In this document: piece after piece, positions 15,859 to 24,159 of the stretch
Position numbering within the stretch: the first letter of the stretch is position 1
Layout of the letters: every line of letters starts with the position of its first letter
Source of the DNA: Microbacterium sp. TPD7012
GTDB lineage: Bacteria > Actinomycetota > Actinomycetes > Actinomycetales > Microbacteriaceae
Direction: 5' to 3'
NCBI RefSeq assembly: GCF_003075395.1
Contig: NZ_QDFV01000004.1
Location: 423,251-487,250 of the forward strand
Length of the DNA: 64,000 bases
The notes under the pieces: model-generated
What the model saw: only the letters and a program-made list of their open reading frames with translations
Databases searched by the model: none
What the model was told of the DNA's origin: nothing
Translations under genes and position numbers: made by a program

Positions 15859-16980
15859 GTGAGCGTGTTCGAGAGCTTCCCCGGAGCCGTCGGCGGCGAT
15901 GCGGGCATCGCGCATTTCGGCGATCCGTTCCGCGAGCAGCGCCGCCTCGCGGCCGGTGACGCCGTCGTCGCGCTCGACGACCGCACCGCGATCGAGGTCT
16001 CGGGTCCGGAGCGGCTCGGCTGGCTCGACTCGATCACCTCGCAGGCCGTCGGTCGCCTGAGCGCGGGAGACAGCACCGAACTGCTGGTGCTCGACCCGCA
16101 AGGGCGTGTCGAGCACGCGGCCGGTGTCGTCGACGACGGAACGTCCACCTGGTTGATCGCCGACGCGGCGGATGCCGAGGCGCTCGCGACCTGGCTGACG
16201 CGGATGAAGTTCCGCACGCAGGCGAGCGTCGACGTGCGCGCGGACCTGGTGCTGCTGGGCTTCGTCGACGGCGGGTCCGCCGCTCGAGCCGTGCATGCCG
16301 CTGCCGCGTCGCACGACCGCCTCCCGCTCGTCTGGGAGGACCCGTGGCAGCAGGTCGCCCTGGGCGGCCACCAGTACGCCGAGATCGCGGATCACCCCGG
16401 CGCCTCGCTCGCGTGGCGCATCGCGGTGCTCTCGCCGGATGCCGCGGACGAACTGGCTGCGACCCTCGACCACGATGCCGCCGCAGGTCTCCTGGCCGCC
16501 GAGGCTCTGCGCATCGCCGCCTGGCGCCCGCGCTGGGCGGCAGAGGTCGACGACAGGTCGCTCCCGCACGAGTCGGACTGGATCCGCACCGCCGTGCACC
16601 TGAACAAGGGGTGCTATCGGGGGCAGGAGACCGTCGCCAAGGTCCACAACCTCGGACACCCGCCGCGTCGTCTCGCCGCTCTCCAGCTCGACGGCAGCGA
16701 TGCCGTGCTGCCCGAGCCCGGGTCTCCCGTGTTCGCGGGCGATGACGAGATCGGCCACGTCACCTCGGTCGCCCGTCATCATGAAGACGGTCCGATCGCG
16801 CTCGCGATCCTGGCGCGACGCGCGCCGATCGGCGACCTCGTCGTGCGCGCCGACGGCATCGACATCGCCGCCTCGCAGCAGGTGATCGTGCCCGCGGATG
16901 CCGGGGCGACCGCCGACATCCCGCGCCTCACGCGGCTGTCACGTCGCCCGTCGGCGCCGGATCCCCGCGCCGCGAGCTAG
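15859..16980 (+). CDS. ygfZ: folate-binding protein YgfZ (iron-sulfur cluster repair)
   Basis: The 373-residue GcvT-like protein has the family signature KGCYRGQETVAKV, including the functional Cys. YgfZ binds tetrahydrofolate and helps assemble or repair certain 4Fe-4S enzymes. The GTG at 15859 is preferred because GGTGGGA precedes it at good spacing; a GTG at 15847 is an alternative. It lies 17 bp after the nitrobindin-like gene. Its stop codon shares the palindrome CTAG with the stop of the convergent methyltransferase gene. Confidence 0.9.
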   Translation: MSVFESFPGAVGGDAGIAHFGDPFREQRRLAAGDAVVALDDRTAIEVSGPERLGWLDSITSQAVGRLSAGDSTELLVLDPQGRVEHAAGVVDDGTSTWLIADAADAEALATWLTRMKFRTQASVDVRADLVLLGFVDGGSAARAVHAAAASHDRLPLVWEDPWQQVALGGHQYAEIADHPGASLAWRIAVLSPDAADELAATLDHDAAAGLLAAEALRIAAWRPRWAAEVDDRSLPHESDWIRTAVHLNKGCYRGQETVAKVHNLGHPPRRLAALQLDGSDAVLPEPGSPVFAGDDEIGHVTSVARHHEDGPIALAILARRAPIGDLVVRADGIDIAASQQVIVPADAGATADIPRLTRLSRRPSAPDPRAAS

Positions 16981-17813
16981 GCGCGAGGCGAGTCGACCGG
17001 CGCCACGGCCGCCCACGGAAGCGTGAGCTCGCCGAGACGCCAGCGGCTGCGCCCGCCCACGATCGGCCAGCCCTGATCCCGCAGGGCGGCGACCGTCGCC
17101 AGGAACCGCTGGGTGGCGCCGAACGTCGCGAGCGCGGCCGCCCGATCCCACTCGCGGTCGAGGTCGACGAGGAGGGCGTGGATCCGTTCCCCCGGCACGT
17201 TGCGGTGGATCAGGGCCTTGGGCAGCCGCTCGGCGACGATGCTCGGATGCTCGAGCCCGGTCAGGCGCAGCGAGATCGTGAAGCGCACCGGGATCCCGTC
17301 GGGCTGCACGTCGGCCCAGCTCGCCACGCGACCGATCTCGTCGCACGTGCCCTCGACGAGGAGCCCGTCCGGCGCGAGTCGTGAAGCCGTCGTCCGCCAG
17401 GCGGCCGGCACGTCGGCCTCGTCGTACTGGCGCAGCACATTCATCGCGCGGATCACCGCAGGCCGCCGGCCGTCGGGGAGGGGGACCTCGAAGCCGCCGC
17501 GCGCGAACGAGACGCGGAGGTCGTGGGGGAAGCCCGTGCGGCCGGCGCGGACCTCGGCGAGCTGGGCATCGGCCGTCGCCACCCGCGCCGGGTCGATCTC
17601 GAGACCGCGCACCTCGGCATCCGGTCGGACTCCGCGCAGCCGTGCGGCCAGTTCGAACGCGGTGACACCGCTCGCTCCGTAACCGAGATCGACCACCAGC
17701 GGATCCGCGGCACGGCGGAACGCGGGGCTCGCGGCGATCCAGCGGTCGTTGCGGCGCAGCCGGTTCGTCCCGGTCGTGCCGCGCGTCGGCCGGCCGACGG
17801 GAGATGACGCCAT
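16977..17813 (-). CDS. class I SAM-dependent methyltransferase, substrate unknown
   Basis: The protein has about 278 residues. Motif I is VVDLGYGASGVTAFELA, an acidic residue follows in VRGLEIDPARV (ribose binding), and IRAMNVLRQYDEADV corresponds to the motif IV region. No targeting domain is visible. The start at 17813 has GGAGAGG upstream; a longer frame to 17849 lacks one. It converges on ygfZ with stops overlapping by 4 bp, so the two messages could pair at their ends. Confidence 0.75.
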   Translation of the reverse strand: MASSPVGRPTRGTTGTNRLRRNDRWIAASPAFRRAADPLVVDLGYGASGVTAFELAARLRGVRPDAEVRGLEIDPARVATADAQLAEVRAGRTGFPHDLRVSFARGGFEVPLPDGRRPAVIRAMNVLRQYDEADVPAAWRTTASRLAPDGLLVEGTCDEIGRVASWADVQPDGIPVRFTISLRLTGLEHPSIVAERLPKALIHRNVPGERIHALLVDLDREWDRAAALATFGATQRFLATVAALRDQGWPIVGGRSRWRLGELTLPWAAVAPVDSPRA

Positions 17814-17869
17814 GAGTAAATCCTCTCCCTCGATGAGCCCTCGGGCCAATCCGGAGCGGCCGTCGCGGA

Positions 17870-17875
17870 TAAACT
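17870..17875 (+). promoter_or_regulatory. -10 element TAAACT, leaderless start of gpmA
   Basis: TAAACT lies 6 nt before the ATG at 17882. Confidence 0.6.
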
Positions 17876-17881
17876 GGCCGC

Positions 17882-18631
17882 ATGACTGCGACGCGCACCC
17901 TGATCCTGCTCCGCCACGGCCGGAGCGAGTGGAACGAACGGAACCTGTTCACCGGCTGGGTGGACGTCCGCCTGAACGAGCAGGGGGAGAAGGAGGCCCG
18001 CCGCGGCGGTGAGCTGCTCGCCGAGTCCGGCATCCTGCCCGACGTGCTGCACACGTCGCTCCTGAGCCGGGCGATCCAGACGGCGAACATCGCGCTCGAC
18101 GCCGCCGACCGGCTGTGGATCCCCGTGACCCGCTCGTGGCGGCTCAACGAGCGCCACTACGGCGCCCTGCAGGGCAAGGACAAGGCGCAGACGCTCGAGG
18201 AGTTCGGCCCCGAGCAGTTCCAGCTGTGGCGCCGCTCCTTCGACGTGCCGCCGCCCGTGCTCGACGACGCGAGCGAGTTCAGCCAGGTGAACGACCCGCG
18301 CTACGCCGGGATCGACGGAGAGGTGCCGCGCACCGAATCGCTCAAGCTCGTGATCGACCGGCTGCTGCCGTACTGGGAGAGTGCGATCGTCCCCGACCTC
18401 GAGGCCGGCAAGACCGTGCTCGTCACGGCGCACGGCAACTCGCTGCGCGGTCTCGTCAAGCACCTCGAGGGCATCAGCGACGCCGACATCGCCGAGCTGA
18501 ACATCCCCACCGGCATCCCGCTCGTCTACGAGCTCGACGAGAACAACGTCCCCACCGGTCCCGGCCGCTACCTCGACCCGGAGGCCGCTGCCGCCGGTGC
18601 CGCAGCGGTCGCCGCGCAAGGCAAGAAGTAG
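17882..18631 (+). CDS. gpmA: 2,3-bisphosphoglycerate-dependent phosphoglycerate mutase
   Basis: The 249-residue glycolytic enzyme interconverts 3- and 2-phosphoglycerate. It has the phosphohistidine motif [18 protein letters not shown], the second active-site segment [13 protein letters not shown], the E in VPRTESLKL and the second His in [11 protein letters not shown]. Linkage to senX3-regX3 is conserved in actinobacteria. Confidence 0.96.
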   Translation: MTATRTLILLRHGRSEWNERNLFTGWVDVRLNEQGEKEARRGGELLAESGILPDVLHTSLLSRAIQTANIALDAADRLWIPVTRSWRLNERHYGALQGKDKAQTLEEFGPEQFQLWRRSFDVPPPVLDDASEFSQVNDPRYAGIDGEVPRTESLKLVIDRLLPYWESAIVPDLEAGKTVLVTAHGNSLRGLVKHLEGISDADIAELNIPTGIPLVYELDENNVPTGPGRYLDPEAAAAGAAAVAAQGKK

Positions 18632-18634
18632 CAC

Positions 18635-18689
18635 CACGCAGAAGAGGGGGGCGGATGCTGTCACAGCATCCGCCCCCCTCTTCTGCGTG
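18635..18689. terminator. bidirectional terminator between gpmA and phoU
   Basis: A 26-bp perfect inverted repeat (18635-18660 with 18664-18689) has a 3-nt loop. It serves convergent gpmA and phoU. Confidence 0.9.
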
Positions 18690-18693
18690 CGCG

Positions 18694-19392
18694 TCAGGCG
18701 TGCCCGAGCTCCTGCTGCTGCTCGACGGCCAGAGCGATCTCGGCCTCGGAGACCTGCCAGTCGCCCGTGGCGAGGTAGACCATCTTCTTGGCGACCGCGA
18801 CCGCGTGGTCGGCGAAGCGCTCGTGGTACCGGCTGGCGAGGGTGGCATCGACCGTCGCCGTCGCCTCTCCCTTCCAGTTGTCGCTGAGCACCTTCTCGAA
18901 GACGCTGGCGTGCAGCTCGTCGACGTCGTCGTCCGCGTTGCGGATCGTGTCGGCGAAGCGCAGGTCGCCGGTGCGGAGGAGCTCGGAGAGCGTGCGGGAG
19001 ATCTCGACGTCGAGCTCGCCCATCTTCACGAAGGTGCCCTTGAGGCCCTTCGGGATGGCGCGCTCGGGGAACCGCAGGCGAGCGAGCTGGGCGATGTGCT
19101 CGGACATGTCGCCCATCCGCTCCAGCGAGGCGCTCACCCGCAGCGCCGTGACGACGATGCGGAGGTCGCGGGCGACGGGCTGCTGGCGAGCGAGGATCTC
19201 GATGGCCTGCTCGTCGAGCGTGACCGCGAGCGCGTCGATCTTGGCGTCGTCGGCGATGACCTCTTCGGCCAGGGCGACGTCGCTGGTCGCGAACGCGCGA
19301 GTCGCCTTGTCGATCGAGACCGTGACGAGGTCCGCGATCTCGACGAGGCGGGACTGCAGGTCCTCGAGGGACTGGTGGAAGACTTCGCGCAT
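18694..19392 (-). CDS. phoU: phosphate signalling protein PhoU
   Basis: The 232-residue protein consists of two PhoU three-helix domains. The metal-binding-type strings LERMGDMSEHIAQLAR and ERFADHAVAVAKK (related to E-x-x-x-D-x-x-x-N motifs) appear in each half. PhoU links the Pst transporter to the SenX3/RegX3 system and represses it in high phosphate. The start at 19392 was chosen over a longer frame because the MREVFHQSLEDL N-terminus matches the family. It is divergent from senX3; a PHO-box-like triple repeat lies between. Confidence 0.93.
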   Translation of the reverse strand: MREVFHQSLEDLQSRLVEIADLVTVSIDKATRAFATSDVALAEEVIADDAKIDALAVTLDEQAIEILARQQPVARDLRIVVTALRVSASLERMGDMSEHIAQLARLRFPERAIPKGLKGTFVKMGELDVEISRTLSELLRTGDLRFADTIRNADDDVDELHASVFEKVLSDNWKGEATATVDATLASRYHERFADHAVAVAKKMVYLATGDWQVSEAEIALAVEQQQELGHA

Positions 19393-19510
19393 GGTGGGGC
19401 GCAACCTTTCATTGGGATCTCGGCTGTGTGCACGGCGCGAGACGGCGGTTCGTCCGCACGGGGGCAGGTCCACGCTCTCGCGCAGGCCCGAAGAGATTGT
19501 GTGCTCCGAA

Positions 19511-19539
19511 GGTTAACGAACGGTGCCCAGCACGTGAAT
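19511..19539. promoter_or_regulatory. PHO-box-like triple repeat between phoU and senX3
   Basis: GGTTAAC (19511), GGTGCCC (19522) and CGTGAAT (19533) are each 11 bp apart, in the same orientation relative to phoU as the repeats at pstS and ppk. A further GGTGAAC lies near 19587. Autoregulation by RegX3 is likely. Confidence 0.55.
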
Positions 19540-19599
19540 AGTACTTCTCGCGTTGCCGTCAGGGCGCAGGAACCCGCTGTTCGGACGGTGAACGCACTC

Positions 19600-19605
19600 T
19601 ACGCT
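19600..19605 (+). promoter_or_regulatory. -10 element TACGCT, leaderless start of senX3
   Basis: TACGCT lies 6 nt before the ATG at 19612. Confidence 0.6.
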
Positions 19606-19611
19606 GGAGTC

Positions 19612-20832
19612 ATGACCCTGCCGCAGCTCGCGCTGTCTTCACTCGCCATCGGGCTGGTGATCGGCATCGGCCTCTCTCTCCTCGTGGTGTGGGCGTACCG
19701 TGCCCGCGCGCGGGCCGAGGAGGAGACATCGCTCGCGATCCCCGCCGGGATCACCGATGTCCTCGGCAGCATGGACGACGCCGCCTGCGTGGTCGACTCC
19801 TCCGGTCTGGTCCTCGCCGTCTCGCAGGCGGCGACCCGCTTCGGCATCGAGGTCGGCTCCACGCTCGACAACCCCGAGCTCCGCCAGCTCGTGCGCGCCG
19901 CGAAGGCCACGGGGGGGTCGACCACCGAGTCGTTCCGCATCACCCGCGGCGGGCTGAGCCTCGATCCGCGGCTCGTCTCGGCCCGGGCGAGCGTGATCGG
20001 TGCGCGTCTGGTGCTGCTGATCATCCGCGACGTCACGGAGCAGGAGCGACTCGACCAGATGCGGCGAGACTTCGTGGCGAACACCAGTCACGAGCTGAAG
20101 ACGCCCGTGGGTGCGGTCAGCCTCCTCGCGGAAGCCATCGAGTCCGCGGCAGACGATCCGGCGCAGGTGCGCATCTTCGCCGCGCGGATCTCCGCGGAGG
20201 CCGGACGTCTCGGCCAGCTCACGGGACGGATCATGAGCCTGTCGCGGCTGCAGGCGGAGGGCGGGCTCACCGAGGTCGCATCCGTCTCGATCGACGAGGT
20301 GATCGCGTCGTCGATCGAGGCCCACGTCGTCCAGGCCGACTCCGCCGGTGTGGAGCTCGCCCGCGGCGGCGATCGCGGCGTCTGGGTGCGCGGCGACGCG
20401 CAGATCCTGGTCGAGGCCGTCGGGAACCTGATCGCGAACGCCATCGTCTACTCGCCCCGCGGATCGCGGGTCGGTGTCGGGGTCAAGGCCGACGCCGAGG
20501 TCGTCGAGATCGCGGTGTCCGATCAGGGCATCGGCATCGCCGAGGCAGACCGCGAGCGCATCTTCGAGCGCTTCTACCGCGCGGACGAGGCCCGGTCGCG
20601 GCGCACCGGCGGCACCGGTCTGGGATTGTCGATCGTCAAGCACGCGACGCAGCGGCACGGCGGCGAGGTGCGCCTGTGGTCACGTCCGGGTCGCGGCTCC
20701 ACGTTCACGATCCGGCTTCCCCGGATCGACACCCCCGGGCACATCGACTCGGACAAGAAGAGCAAGAAGAAGCGCGCGCGCAAAGCGGCCAAGACCGCCT
20801 CCGCCCGCGTTCGAAACGGAGAGAGAGCATGA
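19612..20832 (+). CDS. senX3: phosphate-sensing histidine kinase SenX3
   Basis: The 406-residue kinase has one N-terminal membrane segment (about 8-28), a PAS-like domain, an H-box with H160 in FVANTSHELKTPVGAV, an N-box (NLIANAIVYSP), G1 (VSDQGIGIAEADRERIFERF) and G2 (GGTGLGLSIV). A Lys/Arg-rich tail follows. It should phosphorylate RegX3, whose start overlaps its stop (ATGA). Confidence 0.94.
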   Translation: MTLPQLALSSLAIGLVIGIGLSLLVVWAYRARARAEEETSLAIPAGITDVLGSMDDAACVVDSSGLVLAVSQAATRFGIEVGSTLDNPELRQLVRAAKATGGSTTESFRITRGGLSLDPRLVSARASVIGARLVLLIIRDVTEQERLDQMRRDFVANTSHELKTPVGAVSLLAEAIESAADDPAQVRIFAARISAEAGRLGQLTGRIMSLSRLQAEGGLTEVASVSIDEVIASSIEAHVVQADSAGVELARGGDRGVWVRGDAQILVEAVGNLIANAIVYSPRGSRVGVGVKADAEVVEIAVSDQGIGIAEADRERIFERFYRADEARSRRTGGTGLGLSIVKHATQRHGGEVRLWSRPGRGSTFTIRLPRIDTPGHIDSDKKSKKKRARKAAKTASARVRNGERA

Positions 20833-21512
20833 CCCGCATCCTTCTGGTCGAGGACGAGCCCGACCTCGCCGACCCCCTCGCCTATCTGCTGCGCCGGGAG
20901 GGCTACGAGGTGGAGATCGCCGAGGACGGCCCCGGGGCGCTCACGGCGTTCCGGGAGCGCGGTGCCGACATCGTGCTGCTCGATCTGATGCTGCCGGGGA
21001 TGCCGGGCACCGAGGTGTGCCGCCAGATCCGGTCGACGTCGGCCGTGCCGATCATCATGCTGACCGCCAAGGACTCCGAGGTCGACATCGTGGTGGGCCT
21101 CGAGCTCGGTGCCGACGACTACATCACCAAGCCGTACTCCTCGCGGGAGCTGCTCGCGCGCATGCGCGCGGTGCTCCGTCGGGTGGTCCAGGCCGACAGC
21201 GAGCTCGACGAGCGGGTGCTCGACGGCGGACGCGTCTCGCTCGACATCGACCGGCACACCGTCGCGGTCGCCGGCGCTCAGATCAACATGCCGCTCAAGG
21301 AATTCGAGCTTCTCGAGGTGCTGATGCGCAACTCGGGTCGCGTGCTCACGCGCGGACAGCTCATCGACCGCGTGTGGGGCAGCGACTACTTCGGCGACAC
21401 CAAGACGCTCGACGTGCACATCAAGCGCATCCGCTCGCGCATCGAGGAGAACCCGAGCGAGCCGGTGATGCTCGTGACCGTGCGCGGTCTGGGGTACCGC
21501 TTCGAGGGCTGA
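20829..21512 (+). CDS. regX3: phosphate response regulator RegX3
   Basis: The 227-residue OmpR-family regulator has receiver acidic residues in LLVEDEPDLA, a phosphorylation site D52 (VLLDLMLPGMPG) and K101 (TKPYS). The winged helix ends in TKTLDVHIKRIRSRIEENPS and VTVRGLGYRFEG. It activates the Pho regulon, here expected at pstS, ppk and phoU. It overlaps senX3 by 4 bp. Confidence 0.95.
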   Translation: MTRILLVEDEPDLADPLAYLLRREGYEVEIAEDGPGALTAFRERGADIVLLDLMLPGMPGTEVCRQIRSTSAVPIIMLTAKDSEVDIVVGLELGADDYITKPYSSRELLARMRAVLRRVVQADSELDERVLDGGRVSLDIDRHTVAVAGAQINMPLKEFELLEVLMRNSGRVLTRGQLIDRVWGSDYFGDTKTLDVHIKRIRSRIEENPSEPVMLVTVRGLGYRFEG

Positions 21513-21527
21513 GCCCCCGCGAGACGA

Positions 21528-21564
21528 AGAAGAGGCCGGCACCCCAGGGGTGCCGGCCTCTTCT
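21528..21564. terminator. bidirectional terminator after regX3
   Basis: An 18-bp perfect inverted repeat with a one-base centre lies between convergent regX3 and the lipoprotein gene. Confidence 0.9.
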
Positions 21565-21582
21565 GTCTCCGTCAGCGACGGA

Positions 21583-22116
21583 TCACTCCGCGGGAGCGGG
21601 AGCGGCGGTGTCGGTGGGGACGGGCGTCGGCTGCGGCGCGCGCTCGCTGACGTCCGGGACCAGGTCCGCGTAGTAGGGGAGTGCGCCGTCGAGGACGGGC
21701 ACCTCGGTCTTGACGCCGGTGGCGTCGCCCGACTGGAAGTGGATCTCGACCGTCGCGCCCGGCTTGGTGTCGAGATCGACGATGCGGAGGGGCTCCTCGT
21801 CGGCGCCGAGGCTCACCGTCTCGCCGGCGGGGACGGTGACAGTCAACTCGTCGATGCCCTCGAGGGTGATCGTGAGCGTGGCCTTCTCGTCGGTCGGGTT
21901 CACGATCGCGGCGATCAGGTTGCCGACCGAGCCGTCTTCCGTCGCGACGATGAAGACGTTGCGGACGTCGATCGGAGCGTCGGGGTCGGAGACGTTCACG
22001 CCGTCCGAGGCGGCGTACTCGATCTTCGTCGCCTGGGGCGAGATGAACGTGCATCCCGTCGCGCCGAGAAGAACGACGGCGCTGAGGGCGGCAGACGCAA
22101 CAAGGCGCGATTTCAC
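21583..22116 (-). CDS. predicted lipoprotein, unknown function
   Basis: The 177-residue protein has a lipoprotein signal (VKSRLVASAALSAVVLLGAT, then GC with Cys22). The mature part forms predicted beta strands (VRNVFIVATEDG, TLTITLEGIDELTV, VEIHFQSGD), similar to DUF4307/copper-chaperone-like beta sandwiches but without His/Met metal sites that I can identify. It ends in a Pro/Thr-rich tail. The GTG at 22116 follows AGGAGGA. No partner gene is adjacent. Confidence 0.8.
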   Translation of the reverse strand: MKSRLVASAALSAVVLLGATGCTFISPQATKIEYAASDGVNVSDPDAPIDVRNVFIVATEDGSVGNLIAAIVNPTDEKATLTITLEGIDELTVTVPAGETVSLGADEEPLRIVDLDTKPGATVEIHFQSGDATGVKTEVPVLDGALPYYADLVPDVSERAPQPTPVPTDTAAPAPAE

Positions 22117-22219
22117 GGGTCCTCCTGAGGTCCGGCGGGGTATCCGCAACCATTCTACGGGTATGCGGGCAGGCGCTCAGGGACGCCGAGGCGCGAACCT
22201 TAGCGCATATTCCCTGTGG

Positions 22220-22225
22220 TATCCT
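22220..22225 (+). promoter_or_regulatory. -10 element TATCCT of carD
   Basis: TATCCT lies 27 nt before the carD ATG, leaving a short leader with the RBS GAAAGGA. Confidence 0.5.
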
Positions 22226-22251
22226 TGAGGTTGCCGAAAGGACACGTTTTT

Positions 22252-22734
22252 ATGCTTTTTGAGGTTGGCGAGACCGTCGTCTATCCGCACCATGGCGCTG
22301 CGACCATCATCGAGGTCAAGGAACGCATCATCAAGGGTGAGGCGAAGAAATATCTGAAGCTCAACGTCACGCAGGGCGATCTCATCATCGAGGTTCCGGC
22401 GGAGAATGTCGACCTGGTCGGCGTCCGCGACGTGATCGGCAAGGAGGGCCTCGACCATGTGTTCGAGGTGCTGCGCGCCCCGTTCACGGAAGAGCCGACC
22501 AACTGGTCGCGTCGTTACAAGGCGAACCTCGAGAAGCTCGCCTCCGGCGATGTCATCAAGGTCAGCGAGGTCGTCCGCGACCTGTGGCGTCGTGACCAGG
22601 ACCGCGGACTCTCCGCAGGAGAGAAGCGCATGCTGGCCAAGGCGCGCCAGATCCTCATCTCCGAGCTCGCGCTCGCCGAGAAGACCGACGAGGACAAGGC
22701 GGGCGCACTGCTCGACGAGGTCCTCGCCTCCTGA
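22252..22734 (+). CDS. carD: RNA polymerase-binding regulator CarD
   Basis: The 160-residue protein has an N-terminal RNAP-interaction domain ([20 protein letters not shown]) and a helical C-terminal DNA-binding domain with a conserved Trp/Arg patch ([19 protein letters not shown]). CarD stabilises open promoter complexes, mainly at rRNA promoters. ATG at 22252 was chosen; the longer frame lacks an RBS. The carD-ispD-ispF-cysS-rlmB order is the same as in mycobacteria. Confidence 0.96.
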   Translation: MLFEVGETVVYPHHGAATIIEVKERIIKGEAKKYLKLNVTQGDLIIEVPAENVDLVGVRDVIGKEGLDHVFEVLRAPFTEEPTNWSRRYKANLEKLASGDVIKVSEVVRDLWRRDQDRGLSAGEKRMLAKARQILISELALAEKTDEDKAGALLDEVLAS

Positions 22735-22765
22735 GGCGTCGCACGCCTGAATAACACGTCCACGA

Positions 22766-22792
22766 GGGGCGGATGCATCGTGCATCCGCCCC
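22766..22792 (+). terminator. terminator after carD
   Basis: A 12-bp perfect stem (GGGGCGGATGCA, TCG loop) is followed by TTCGTCGT. Confidence 0.75.
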
Positions 22793-22814
22793 TTCGTCGT
22801 GCCCGGCCACGCGG

Positions 22815-22820
22815 TAGCGT
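22815..22820 (+). promoter_or_regulatory. -10 element TAGCGT, leaderless start of ispDF
   Basis: TAGCGT lies 6 nt before the GTG at 22827. Confidence 0.6.
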
Positions 22821-22826
22821 GAGACG

Positions 22827-24056
22827 GTGACTCTGCTCCCTGTTCCCGACACCGCGATCATCGTGGTCGCCGCCGGTTCCGGCACGCGACTGGATGCCGG
22901 GGCGCCGAAGGCCCTGGTCGGCATCGATGCGCACTCGATCCTGCGCCACGCGCTCGACGGCGTCTTCGCCGCTGCTCCCGCGCAGGTGATCGTCGTCGCG
23001 CCGCCCGGGTACGAAGGCGACGCGGAGGCCGAGCTGGACGCCGCCGCGGGGAAGCGCCGCGACCTCGGTCGGGTCGTGGTCGGCGGCGCGACCCGACAGC
23101 TCTCCGTCGCAGCGGGACTCGACGCGCTCTGGGGCGACGTGACGACCGTGCTCGTGCACGATGCGGCCCGCGCTCTCACGCCTCCGGCTCAGATCGACGC
23201 GGTCGCCGCCGCCGTGACGCCGGACACGGGCATCATCCCCGCGCTTCCCGTGGTCGACACCCTCAAGCGGGTCGATGCGGACGTGGTCGTCGGACCTGTC
23301 GATCGCGCGGAACTCGCCGCCGCGCAGACCCCGCAGGGATTCCCCCGGGCGCTTTTCGAGGAGGCGTACGCCCGCGCGCTCTCGTCGGGCATCGACTACA
23401 CCGACGACGCGGCCCTCTTCGCGGTATCCGGTCATGCGGTGCGACACGTCGAGGGCTCCGCCCGCGCCTTCAAGATCACGACCCCCGCCGACCTCGAGCG
23501 GGCGCGGCACCTGCTCGCTGCGGCGGCTCCGGTCCCCGCCCCCTCAGCCGGTCCGGCATCCGGATTCGGCGTGCCGCGCGTCGGCATCGGGACCGATGTG
23601 CACGCGTTCGGGGGAGAGGGCGACCTCTGGCTGGCCGGGTTGCCGTGGCCGGGGGAGCAGGCCCTGTCCGGGCACTCCGACGGCGACGCCGTGGCGCACG
23701 CGATCGTCGATGCGCTGCTGGGCGCTGCGGGGCTCGGCGACATCGGCGAGCACTTCGGAACCGCGCATCCGGAGTACGCCGGGGCGCACGCCGCGGTGTT
23801 CCTCTCCCGCACGCGGGAGCTGCTGACGGATGCCGGCTTCGTGATCGGCAACGTCTCGGCGCAGTTCCAGGGCAACCGGCCGCGATTCAGCGCGCGTCGG
23901 GCCGAAGCCGAAGCGGTCCTCTCCGAGGCCCTCGGCGGGGCTCCTGTCTCGGTCACGGCCACCACGACGGACGGGCTCGGATTCCCGGGTCGCGGGGAGG
24001 GCATCTCCGTCACCGCGATCGCCCTCGTCGTCCCGGACGTCTCCCGGAGAGTGTGA
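22827..24056 (+). CDS. ispDF: fused IspD-IspF of the MEP isoprenoid pathway
   Basis: The 409-residue bifunctional enzyme begins with IspD (residues about 9-232; nucleotide-binding VVAAGSGTRL, VHDAARAL and TPQGF), which makes CDP-methylerythritol. An Ala/Pro linker leads to IspF (about 250-405), with metal ligands D257 and H259 in GIGTDVHAF, LSGHSDGD and TTTDGLGFPGRGEGIS. The two catalyse non-consecutive steps. IspE is not in the window. Fusion is common in Microbacteriaceae. Confidence 0.94.
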   Translation: MTLLPVPDTAIIVVAAGSGTRLDAGAPKALVGIDAHSILRHALDGVFAAAPAQVIVVAPPGYEGDAEAELDAAAGKRRDLGRVVVGGATRQLSVAAGLDALWGDVTTVLVHDAARALTPPAQIDAVAAAVTPDTGIIPALPVVDTLKRVDADVVVGPVDRAELAAAQTPQGFPRALFEEAYARALSSGIDYTDDAALFAVSGHAVRHVEGSARAFKITTPADLERARHLLAAAAPVPAPSAGPASGFGVPRVGIGTDVHAFGGEGDLWLAGLPWPGEQALSGHSDGDAVAHAIVDALLGAAGLGDIGEHFGTAHPEYAGAHAAVFLSRTRELLTDAGFVIGNVSAQFQGNRPRFSARRAEAEAVLSEALGGAPVSVTATTTDGLGFPGRGEGISVTAIALVVPDVSRRV

Positions 24057-24147
24057 CGTTTCGCGGAACTTTCTCCCCGATCCCTCCGCGATTCGTCACA
24101 TGTTCCGCGATTCGTCGCACGGCGGCGGGCGTTCAGCCATGCCCGAG

Positions 24148-24153
24148 TAGGCT
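24148..24153 (+). promoter_or_regulatory. -10 element TAGGCT, leaderless start of cysS
   Basis: TAGGCT lies 6 nt before the GTG at 24160. Confidence 0.6.
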
Positions 24154-24159
24154 TGAGCG

